The position numbers and the translations under genes are program-made. This document shows, piece by piece, positions 1-10,122 of a DNA stretch of 64,000 nt (position 1 is the first letter of the stretch; every line of letters begins with the position of its first letter). Source of the DNA: Chrysemys picta bellii (lineage: Eukaryota > Chordata > Testudines > Emydidae); the NCBI RefSeq assembly GCF_011386835.1, contig NC_088795.1:118623434-118687433 (forward strand), in the 5' to 3' direction. The notes below the pieces were generated by a model. That model did no database searches, was not told the DNA's origin, and was given only the letters and a program-made list of their open reading frames with translations.

Positions 1-572
1 CCTCAGACTGTATGTATAGTTGGGATTATTTTTTTGCAATATTCATTACTTTCCATTTATCAGTACTGAATTTCATCTGCCATTTTGTCACCCAGTCTAG
101 TGAGATCCCTTTGTAACTTTACTATCCTGAGTAATTTAAGTATTTGCTAATTTTGCCACCTCACTGTTCTCCCATTTATCCAGATCATTTATGTTGACCA
201 ATACAGATCCTTGAGGAACCCTGCAGTTTACCTTTCTCCATAGTGGAAAACTGACCATTTATTCCTGCCCTATTCCTATCTTTTAACAAGTTAATAATCC
301 ATGAAAAGACATTCCCTCATATCCCATGACTGCTTACTTTGCTTAAGAGCCTTTGGTACAGGACCGTGTCAAAGGCTTTCTGAAAGTCCAAGTAGACTGT
401 ATCAGCTGGATCACCCTTGTGTACATTCTTGTTGACCCCCTCAAAGAATTCTAATAGATTGGTAAGGCATGATTGCCAGTTACAAAAACTGTGTTAACTC
501 TTCCCAACATATCCTGTTCATCTATGTCTAATAGTTCTGTTCTTTACTGTAGCTTTCAACCAATATGTTTCC
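1..572 (-). mobile_element. CR1 LINE fragment, reverse transcriptase part
   Basis: Read on the minus strand, the region around 355-405 encodes Tyr-Leu-Asp-Phe-Gln-Lys-Ala-Phe-Asp-Thr-Val, a conserved reverse transcriptase motif of CR1 LINEs. The remainder matches the CR1 ORF2 layout as I know it. The frame is broken and the element continues off the left edge. It lies upstream of WFS1. Confidence 0.85.
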
Positions 573-1149
573 ACTGTGCATGTATAATATTTCCACTATG
601 TATGTTACTGTGCTTGTTTAACTGATCTAGGGCTTTTTTTCCCTTCTTGAGTCTTGCACAAAAGGGTGTTTTGGCCTAAGTCAACAATGAAATGTTCTGC
701 ACTAGCTTAGATTCTATGATTGATTTTTGGCCACTTAGACAGTGAGACAACTTCACCAGTTTGCTCTGGATTGTATCCACTTGCTGCATGGCCATGTCTC
801 AAAGTTAGGCTAAAAAAACCTTCTGCTCTGTGCAGATTGAGTACTTTGCAATCCCATCGTATGAGCCTTATTTCTGTACATACGTGGAATTTGACTCACT
901 TTCTAACTTTGTACACTTTCTCCCACTCAATGATTTTTTCAGCTTAGAAGTGCCAGCATAGAACATTAGCACTTCATAGAATGCTGCCTTCCTTCAACCA
1001 GAGAAGAAAAAATACACTAAAGACTTAGCGAAGGGAGTAAGAAATGGCACCCTTCCTTGGTTTCCAGCACTATGCAGATGCAGACACCTTTCTTTAATGC
1101 TGAACAGAAGGTACAGAGGTATCACTTTCATGGAGCATACTGGGGCACA
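573..1149. other. Upstream flank, nothing recognised
   Basis: AT-rich sequence with a short chance open frame. No family or gene recognised. Confidence 0.5.
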
Positions 1150-1560
1150 TATACACCGACTTCCCCTCTTTCCGTGGCTGCTCGACCCCCACTCTGTCCC
1201 TGGCCCCGCCCCCACTCCACCCCTTCCATGAGGCCCCACCCCTGCCTCGCCCCCATTCCAACCCCTTCCCCCAAGTCCCTGCCACAACTCCGCCCCCTCC
1301 CTGCCCCTATTCCAACTCCTTCCCCAAATCCCCGCCTCCTCCCCCCCCCTCCCAAAGCATGCTAACGCTGTCAAACAGCTGTTTGGTGGCGGCCGGGCGG
1401 GAAGCGCTGGGAGGTAGGCGGAGGAGCGGGTATGCAGCACACTCAGGAGAGGAGGAGGAGGAGGTGGGGGCGGAGGGTGAAGGGGGCTTGGCTGCCAGGG
1501 GTGCAGAGCATCCACTAATTTTTCCCCGTGAGTCAGCACCTATGCTGGGGCAGGCTCTCA
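1150..1560 (+). repeat. C-rich then G-rich interspersed element
   Basis: A block of CCCC-rich sequence (1180-1355) is followed by a GGAGG-rich block (1390-1500) and a segment with GCAGAGCATCCACTAATTTT. The strand asymmetry gives long open frames on both strands that are not genes. It resembles a dispersed DNA-transposon-like repeat, but I cannot name the family. Confidence 0.5.
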
Positions 1561-1708
1561 GCAAGCAAGAAACCCGGACAGGGGAAGGCAGTAAATTAAC
1601 TGTATTTAACCGACATAGGAAAGAAAAAAGCAATTAAAAAAACGTGTATGATCTTTGATATTCAAGACCAGCTCCTACTATGGTCTTTATTAAAAAAAAA
1701 AAAAAAAC

Positions 1709-1781
1709 ACATTTAGGGTGAAATCTTGATCCCCACTGCAGCCAATTTTGCTATTAATTGAATGGGGCTAGGATTTCACCT
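1709..1781. repeat. Small fold-back repeat
   Basis: GGTGAAATCTTGATCCCCA at 1709 is the inverted partner of TGGGGCTAGGATTTCACC at 1764-1781, with a short spacer. It is preceded by a 16-A run at 1691. Confidence 0.65.
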
Positions 1782-1969
1782 TTTTGAGTATGTGTGCGCA
1801 TCTATTTGGAGAAAACATTTCAGGGAGAATAACACACATGCTGACCCCAGTGAAATATCCATCTGTATATCAGAAGGCACAATTTAGCTCATAAAACAGG
1901 AGATGGGGATTAGAAAACAAACGTATGATGGAGACCTCATTTTTTAAGGAAAGCAACACAGATCTCAGG

Positions 1970-2217
1970 GTATGTGTACACTACACGCTCTATAGTGGCA
2001 GCAAGTTCTGCAGTGCTGTATTATAAACACAAACGGTAGAGGTACTTTTGTTGCTGTAGTAAATCCTCCCCCATCAAGAAGCGGAAGCCAGGTTGACAGA
2101 AGAATTCTTCCTGATACCTAGCAGTGCCTATACTGGGCTTAGGGTGGCTTAACTACATCTCTGAGGTCCCTGTGCGCCAGTTAGGTCAATCTAAGTTTTA
2201 GGTGCAGACCAGGCCAC
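1970..2217. mobile_element. MITE-like block
   Basis: It opens with GGGTATGTGTACACTACACG and ends with a GTGCAGACC block. It resembles the TAA-flanked MITE at 63757 at its left end. The termini are degraded. Confidence 0.45.
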
Positions 2218-2330
2218 TCACACAAAACGTAAACAACTCTGCCTCCTAAACTAGTCAAGATATTTCTCCTCCCCAGCAGGAAGAAGAAGATTGGAATCTG
2301 TAAACATGTGGGTAGCACTCAGATATACAG

Positions 2331-2735
2331 AGGAACCTTAGAGTTACGAACACCAGAGTTACGAACTGACCAGTCAACCACACACCTCATTTGGAAATAT
2401 GCAACCAGGCAGCAGCAGAGACGAAAAAATAAAAGAAAGCAAATACAGTATAATGCTGTCTTAAATGTAAACTACTAAAAAATAAAGGGAAAGTTTAAAA
2501 AAAGATTTGACAAGGTAATGAAATTGTTTCTGTGCGTGTTTCATTTAAATTAAGAGGATTAAAAGTAGCACTTTTCTTCTGTGTAGTAAAGTTTCAAAGA
2601 TGTATTAAGTCAGCATTCAGTTGTAAACTTTTGAAAGAACAACCATAACATTTCATGCAAAGTTACAAATATTTCAGAAGTACGAACAACCTCCATTCCT
2701 GAGGTGTTCGTAAGGGTGAAGTCTTCGTGAGTATG
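2331..2735. mobile_element. DNA element with TTACGAACACC terminal inverted repeats
   Basis: The left end reads CCTTAGAGTTACGAACACC and the right end reads GAGGTGTTCGTAAGG, inverted forms of each other. A second inner copy of GAGTTACGAAC follows on the left and ACGAACAACCTCC on the right. The interior is AT-rich without a frame, so it is a non-autonomous element. I recall the family as common in turtles but cannot name it. Confidence 0.65.
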
Positions 2736-2739
2736 TACA

Positions 2740-2830
2740 ACATGCCTCGGGTGGCACCTGACCAGGATTTATCACCAACTTTGGTCCGCTGGTTGGACCA
2801 TTAGCTTCCCCGGCCTGGGTCAGGCACTAA
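2740..2830. repeat. Unnamed dispersed repeat, copy A
   Basis: Carries GACCAGGATTTATCACC, TGGTTGGACCATTA and CCCGGCCTGGGTCAGG. The same blocks in the same order occur inverted at 58185-58280. Family unknown to me. Confidence 0.6.
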
Positions 2831-3749
2831 CCAGGAGTGTGACATGAACACTGATCCCTTCCCCGCACTCTGAGGTTCTCCTGTATACTGATGGGGACCA
2901 TATTAGTACATAGATAAAGCTATTATAGAGGAAGTTATGAACTACTCCCTTGCACCAGTCATGTATCCGCCTCCTTGTGTTTCTGAACAGACAAGTCTGG
3001 GCAAAACATGTTACAGTTTGTTATATTTATTGTCTGTCCCACCAAGCCCTATGGCTCAGGCACTGCTCTGGGACATTGGAGAGCTGGCTTCAGTTCCCAT
3101 ACCACAAGCCTTCCTGTGTGACTTCGGTTCCCCCCCCAGGAAGGTGATGCTAGGATGCGCTGATTAATATTTGGGCAGGCACTAGGATCCCCAGTTGATG
3201 GTAGTTATTAAGTACTGTGAAAGCTGGGCTCCGGGCTTTCTTGGCAGATGTTCAGCCCTCTCTCGGGGAGGCACTTCAGCGCCACACGGAATCTCTGCAG
3301 GCTCAACTCCGGGCGCATGTAAACTCCACCGTCTTCCTTTGCAACCAGGGGCCGGACTTCGCTCCCGTAGTCTTGCAGCGCGGTAACGCCTCTGATTCCA
3401 GCGTGTGGGCGCGGAGGGGGAGGCCCGGGGTGAGTGAGGACCTGTTGTGCCAAGGGCGGCCCTTGGCAGGTCACGTTGCACAGCCCCATCTGTCCCGCCC
3501 CCGGCCCTTGCCCTGCCCCCAGCGGTTCCCAGGCCCGCTCTCAAGGCCCAGCAAGTGCAGTAACCTCCAGCCGCCTCCCTCTCTCGCTGCAGGAAAACAC
3601 GCAGCGCAACTCTGCCCGCCCCGCCCCAAGCCCGGGCCCCGCCGCACTGGCTCTGCAAGGTCCCACCCACCCTGCTGCTCCCCAGCCAGCGCCGGGACAA
3701 AGCAGCTCCCCGGGCGGCTTTCCTGGGGAGCGGGGGGGCGCGAGCGCGG

Positions 3750-3948
3750 TGAGTGGCAGGCGGGCTACCCCTGCGCTAGGCGCCGGCTGGCTGCAGCCGC
3801 GGCGGGGGCCGGGCAGGGAGAGGGGGGCGGGGTCGGCAGCTTCCCAGGCTAGGGCTGTGGGCTGCACCGGCGCCGCGCTGAGTCTGCGCGCAGCCGCGGG
3901 AGGAGCTGGAGCCCAACTTTGCTGGGGACTCTGCCCTGCCGGGCTCAG
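3750..3948 (+). other. WFS1: Predicted non-coding exon 1 of WFS1 (3' boundary)
   Basis: The bases CAG followed by GTGAGT at 3946-3954 form a consensus donor in the CpG island, and coding exon 2 opens with a 5-nt untranslated stub (7226-7230) after an acceptor, so an upstream untranslated exon is required. The 5' end of this entry is arbitrary. Competing donors are at 3749 (after GCGCG) and 3431 (after CCCGGG). RNA evidence would decide. Confidence 0.45.
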
Positions 3949-4098
3949 GTGAGTGCTTGGAGCGGCAGCCGGGGCTCTGAGCCTCCTGCAAACAGGGAAC
4001 CCCCTTGTTCCGCTGGACACCGTCCCCGCAGCTCTTGGGGGGGCTGCCTGCACCCTACCGCGGGACCGGGACCCACCGCCTGCGCCCACCCCATTTCC

Positions 4099-4385
4099 CC
4101 CGCTGTGCACCCCCTCGAGAGGTGGACCCTCTGCCTGCGTCCCCCCCAGCTGTGCACCCTCCTCGGGAGCAGGGACCCCAGTCCCCGAGCCCTCCCCAGC
4201 TGTGCACCCTTCTCGGGAGCAGGGACCTCACCCACGAGACCTCCCCAGGTGTGCATCCCCCTCGGGTGCAGGGACGCCCCTTCCCCAGCTGTGCACGCCC
4301 TTCGAGAGCAAGACCTACTGCCTGCGTCCCCCTAGCTGCGTATCCCCCTCGGAAGCGGGACCCACTGCCTGTCTCCCTCTCGCCT
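4099..4385 (+). repeat. GC-rich minisatellite in WFS1 intron 1
   Basis: About six degenerate units of 40-50 bp are visible, each opening with a form of CCAGCTGTGCACCC followed by CTCGGGAGCAGGGACC, at about 4099, 4146, 4196, 4245, 4285 and 4332. It starts some 150 bp after the likely exon 1 donor, inside the CpG island. It is non-coding by position. Confidence 0.75.
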
Positions 4386-4450
4386 TTCTGTGCCCGTTGG
4401 AAGCAGGACCCGGCACTGGGACCCTGGACCCAGCCCCGGGCAGTGCAGTA

Positions 4451-7225
4451 AGTTGCATTGTCATGTCCAGCTTCTTTTCTATGAGCAGAGATCCAGGATC
4501 TCCCCAGCTTCATCCATTCCCGGGGCTGCTGCTCACTGTGGAAATCTGCCTCCTAACTCTCCAGCCTACCCCACCAGGAGGAGACTGTGCGGGCCAGACG
4601 GTGGCAGCCCCTAAGATGCTCTCAGTTTAGTCTCGGGTTGTCCATGCCCCCAACCTGCTAGCCTCAAGCAGCCATCAAAGTACCTGCTGTTCCAGAAGGA
4701 TACAGCTTCCCTCCCTCTCCTGTGCTGCCACTTTGATGGATGCCCCAGGGCTGCCAGGTTGTAAGGGGTTGGCTACATCAGGAAGGACTGAAACTTTGGG
4801 CCCCACACTGCTGAGTTTCAGTGGGGTGCCCCCAGGAAACTGTTCTGACTGGGGCAAGCAAAACATCTGCTCTTCCTCGCCCTTTTGAGATAGCTGCGCT
4901 GGCTCATCGGAGTGTGTGCCAAACACCCTTTTTTGGTAGGGAGTCCCAAACAATCCAGCCTCAAACTCTGTTCTTTGCATTTGTATTCAGTATTTTACAC
5001 TCCTTCCTGTCCTTTGCAGGATCACTTTAACTGTATTAATGCTTATTCAGAAAGTATTCTGAGCATATACAAGGCTTTATACATGCTGGCTTAGGACCTT
5101 TTTTAAAACTCGACCCTTACCAGCCATCCCCTTTTCAGGATTTCACAAGCAAATCACGGGATGGGTATTGTCACTGGAGTTGTCTGTTGCTGAGGGCTTT
5201 TAACATGAAAAGATAGTGAGAGCACATGAGAGATTAGGTCACTGAATACATACTTGTAATGTTTTGCATTTTTAAGAGGCTGGTCATGTTATAAATCACA
5301 TGTTGTAAACCAATGTGCCTATTCTACTTGTAACCCTTTAGGTCATAAAGGTAAGATTTGTTTTAAAACTCCAGTTCACTTTTGTCTAAGCTCTTTGTTT
5401 ACTTTCTGTATTTCTTTCAGCTTGGGCAATGAAGTCAGTTAAACTTTTATTCATGCCCAGTTTCACATTCAGACTGTTGGTGCTACAATGGCTGGGTTTT
5501 AAACACTTCAGATGAAAGTTTACTTGTTTAAAAACTGTCTTCATTAATACTTTTTAATTTAAAAACACTTCTAAAGGGCTTGTATTTTATAAAAACTTTT
5601 TTTTACAAAGTTATAATTTTTGGCCTAATTGAAGGTGGCAATGTCTCTTTATTTTTTATAGTAAATTACATTTTCATCCTCCCTTGGAAATGCTGGGGAG
5701 ATGCTTTCCTCACCTGTTGAAGTAAAGAACTGAGAGGAAGCCCCCAATCAGTTATGGAGAATTCAGTTATCTGTGGCCAGGGAAAAGGATTCTTTCTTAC
5801 TCTTTACTGTCAGGGATCCTATCTTCTGCCTTATTTTCCCCACCCGTGTTCCCCTTTAAAGTAGCAGGGTTAAGTATGAATCCAACTGAGAGAGAACTTT
5901 TGTATCATAATGATTAAAAATAATTCTGCTGCTTTATTGGGAAAGGACATTTTAATCTCTGCATTTTCATGCATCTGTTAAGGCAGAACTGTTTTAGTTA
6001 TTCGTGTTATGAAATACAAGTTATAATATAATACAGACAGTGAGTAGTCACCATTACTGTAATCTTTTTTCTTGATAAAAAGAACACAGCAAGTGAGTTG
6101 TCTAAATTACTTAGTACATTAGAAGGTAAATATTTATCATAGACATGTTTATTCCTTTATGAGTTAGGATTTTTAGTGATCACTATACAAGCAGAATTCA
6201 AGTTGTCAGCCCAAATCATTGAAGTCAGTATTGATCTTTGAGACTATAATTACAGTTAATATTTTTGGGCTGTGTGTTCATAGCTTATTTTTATTACACA
6301 TGGGTATGCATGTTTTTGGAAAATCAAGGATTAGAAGAGAGAGTTTAATAGGCTGACTATGTTAAAGTTGCTTCTGCAAAGTTTGTTCTGCTCAGACTTC
6401 AAATTCAGTTAAGTCAGTTTCAGACATGATATGACTTATCACACTTCTTGCTGTGGTGACACACATCCTTCTGCTTCCAGTCCTATAAAAGAAAAAGTTC
6501 AGCTAACTTTTTTCTGTAAAGGTTACATATTTAAGGAACCTTTTACAAAATAGCAGTGACCTATTGATCTTCATGGGGGAGATTTTCAATGGGAGTTTTG
6601 TTCCTAACTGCCCTTTATGCCTTTCAAAATCCACCCCCTTAAAGATTTTATCAAATGTTTTTCCATGAAACAGTGTTTACTTTGGGGGTGGGCAGGAAGG
6701 CAAAAGGAGTTTGCTCATTTTGGATAAAATTCACCCCTATGTACGTAAATCCGAGTCCTTCGGTTAAAGGATTGGGGTGGGGAGTTGGAATTTTTCTTCC
6801 CAGCCATCTCAGGGGCATGCCTCAGGGTCTGCAGCACATCCCTTTCATGATCTGAATACAGAGTGCAGATGGGCAGCCCCTGTTTTTTGTATAGATATTT
6901 GTACACTGACACAGGTATGAGAGTGGATTTGATAGTCCATCTGCTGATCTGCATTTCAACCAATTGTCCCTTCTGCATTAAACTATTTAGGGGCAGCAGA
7001 GAAGCACTAGCTATTTCTGAATAATTCCATGTGTAAAAGATGCCTTAGCAAGCTTGCCAACGCTTTTATGTTGATTCTGACTTTTTGTACATCTTGTCAG
7101 AACAAGAATCATAACATTTATTTGGGCTTAAAGAGGTTTGCACTTTGGTTTTACATAAGATGCATGCCATCTCATTATTAGTGTGTGCTTTTTTCTTAAT
7201 TATAAATTTAACTCTTTGCTTGCAG
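4451..7225 (+). other. WFS1 intron 1, rest
   Basis: Mostly unique AT-rich sequence. I recognise no exon, RNA gene or well-preserved repeat here. It ends in a pyrimidine-rich tract and the acceptor TTGCAG at 7220-7225 before coding exon 2. Confidence 0.6.
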
Positions 7226-7432
7226 CTGAAATGGATTCAGATCCTGATCCTTCAAGTCCTTCTCACCCACAGCCACAGCAAGGAAGGTCTCAGCTAAATG
7301 CAGCTGCTACTGTGGGCCATAGTGAGAGTAATCAGAAACCTGGTTCACCTTCAGGAGATTCATTGTCCTCTGCAACTTTTTCCCCATCAGCTACCAGCCA
7401 TTCTAACAGCAGGGACAGAGCTGAAAGAAGCG
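7226..7432 (+). CDS. WFS1: WFS1 exon 2 (start codon exon)
   Basis: The acceptor CAG ends at 7225. Five untranslated bases precede the ATG at 7231, which has G at -3 and G at +4. It encodes residues 1-67, rich in Ser, Pro, Gln and His, plus the first base of codon 68. The donor is GCG then GTGAGT at 7433. The segment is the least conserved part of wolframin, matching human mainly at its opening Met-Asp-Ser and at a short Ser-x-Leu-Asn-Ala motif. Confidence 0.93.
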
Positions 7433-10091
7433 GTGAGTCTGAAATACTAATTATGCAAGATTTGCATATTCTAAAATCAAGACAGTAAAGTATTGTCCCT
7501 TCAAGTATAGGAGTTTATTGCAACATCTTCAATTTGAAAAATACATTACTGTGTGATTTTTTTTTACGTACTATAAGATGGAAGATGAGAGAAAAAAGTT
7601 TTTGTGTATAATTGTCTCTATTTCCCCTGTGTAGTTTATCTATTTCTCTGTTTGTGTTCACACAGCAACAAGAAAGAGAGAGGGTTTTTTAACCACAAAA
7701 AATAAGGGGATTCAAGCACAAAGGCAATACAATACCAGAAACTGCTTTTAACTAACTTCTTAAAATTGTCTCTCTAATGTGTAATCTAGTTAATGAGGGT
7801 GAGATAATATTTTGTATTGGGTCAATTTCTGTTGATGAAAGAGACAAGATTTCGCACTTACACAGCTCTTTTTCAGGTCTGGGAAGGGTACTCCAATGTC
7901 ACAGCTATATACAAGACTGTTAAGCATAAGGGGTTAACACATGTTGCAAGAGACCATTCAAGGTGAGGTAGGCAGTTAACAACTTTGCCTTTGTAGGACA
8001 AAGGAGAGTTAGTGGGTTACAGATTGTTGTAATAAGCCATAAATCCAATGTCTTTGAGTCCACGATTTTTAATGTCTAGCAAAGTTATGAACTTAAGCTC
8101 TCAAGCTTATCTTTTGAAGGTGTTGTGCAGGTTTCTGTTGAGGACAAGATCTGAGAGGTCCGATATGCAGTGATTGCTTTGTGAAAAGTGTCCACCCATG
8201 GGTGATATGGTGTTTTTTGTCTTTTATTTTTCTGTATGAGTTCATCTGAGAGTATAGTGATTGTCTCGCTTCACCCACTTAGTTGTTGTTGGGGAATTAA
8301 GTGCACTAGATGAGGTACACCACATGTTGTGATAGGCATGTGTGAGTGCACCTATGCTCTTGAATGAATTCACGTGGAAAAATGTGGATGGGTTAGTACA
8401 GGGGTGGGCAAACTTTTTGGCCCTAGAGCCACATCGGGAACAGAAATTGTATGGAAGGCAGGGGGAGGCTATGCCTCCCAAAATAGCGAGGCAAGGCATG
8501 GCCTGGCCCCTGCCCCCATCCAACACCCCTCCCCCCCGATCCCCACCCCCAACTGCCCCCTGGGACTCCCGCATCCTATCCAAACACCCCTGCTTTCTGC
8601 CCCCTGACCATTTCCCCAGGACTCCCGCCCCCTATCCAACCCTCCCTGCTCCCCACCCCCTGACCGCCCTCCTGGAGGCCCCTTGCCCCCTATCCAGGCG
8701 TGAAAGTAACTTAAAGGACTTACTGGTATGCCGGAGTCCTGAGTGGGGGCGTGGTCTCCCCCAGAAGAGGCGGGGCCTTTCAATATTTAAAGGCCCTGGG
8801 GTTCCGGCTGTGGCTGGGAGCCCCAGGCCCTTTAAATCACCCTGGAGCTACCAGCTTCAGAGGCGGCTGGGAGCCCTGGGACTCGGGCGGGGATTTAAAG
8901 GTCCTGGGGCTCCAGCCGCCATGGAGCTCCGGGCCCTTTAAATCACCGTGGGAGCCCGGCTGCCGGAGCTCCAGCTGCGCTTTAAAGGGCCTGGGGATCC
9001 ACACGGCGGCCGGAGCTCCGGGCCCTTTAAATTCCCGCCCAAGCCTGGCTGCCGGCGCTCCAGTGGGGATTTAAAGGGCCCGGGGCTCCCCGCAGTGGCT
9101 GGAGCCCTGGACCCTTTAAATCACCGCCGCAGAAGCAGTCCAGTCCGGCACGGTGTACTGGCTCCTGCCGGTACGCCGGACCGGACCGGCTTACTTTCAC
9201 CTCTGCCCCTATCCAACCCTTCCTACTCTTCCCACCCCATGTTACCTGTGGGGTGGGGAAAAGCGGGGCTCAGTCCTTTTCCTGTGCGTTTCCCCTGCTC
9301 ATTTGGTTGCTCTCCCTGGCAGTCGGGCAGGGCTCGCTCCCTGTCTGGGCTTGGCTGCTGGGGACAGGGGCGAAGCATGCTGGGAGTAGCGGGGGGCCCT
9401 GGCTTGCTCTACCCCTGTCCCCGGCAGCAGGGCCCAAGTCCCTTGATCACCCCCATACGGCCCCCCCCTAAACTCCCCCTGCTCCCCGCCTCTGACTGTG
9501 CCACCCTGGAACACCAGGTCACTATAGCTGTGCCGCCTGGCCGGAGCTGCAGCTATGCTGCCGAGGCACTGGGGGAACTGTGACTGCGAGGGAGGGAGGG
9601 AAGCAGAAGGGGAGGGGCCAAGGGCTAACCTCCACCCGCTCACCGCGCTGCTGGGGAGTTGGGCTGGCTCCTCCGCAAGCCTGGCCTGACCCCGCTCCCT
9701 GGCAGGAGCTCGGGGGCCAGAGCGAAGGGTCCTGCGGGCTGGATATGGCCCATGGGTTAGTAGGTATGTAGGAGTTCTGATCAGAATTCGTGATACATTT
9801 TGAAAATCAAGATGGTGTTTTCAAGTTGCATGGAGAGAGACTTAATAAATTATTAAAAGTAATGGAAAGTGAAGGTGCTCTCTCCATAGGTGCTCTCTCC
9901 TGGAATGAGACATGTGTCATCTTGCAGTATTCTGGACCCCTGAAGTCAGGTTTTAAACTTAGTCTGGAATCTCACACCTACGTGCCACACCTAAGTTCCC
10001 GACTTAACCAGACCACTGGGGGGTTTTTTTTTTTTAGCTCTTTTAAGTATTTGCAGGACTGGGGCTCGGATTTAAATTTTTTATTAAAGCT

Positions 10092-10122
<31 letters not shown>

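Larger units (their letters stand above)
3220..4450 (+). promoter_or_regulatory. WFS1: CpG-island promoter region of WFS1
   Basis: This stretch is strongly GC-rich with many CpGs, in contrast to the AT-rich flanks. It lies about 3 kb upstream of the coding start, where WFS1 of other vertebrates has its untranslated first exon. No TATA box is obvious, as usual for CpG-island promoters. Three good splice donors with GTGAGT occur at about 3431, 3749 and 3949. The second half (4099-4385) is a tandem repeat. The long open frames here are by-products of GC richness. The transcription start cannot be fixed from sequence. Confidence 0.7.

Noticed and set aside
994..1637. Overlapping long open frames on both strands
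   Set aside because: C-rich/G-rich repeat with low-complexity translation and no start or splice support.
3182..4630. Many long open frames on both strands in the CpG island
   Set aside because: High GC removes stop codons; the products are low-complexity and the region is promoter, exon 1 and minisatellite.
8342..9643. Open frames of 100-211 codons
   Set aside because: They lie within the hAT element and its nested insertion, without any recognisable domain.
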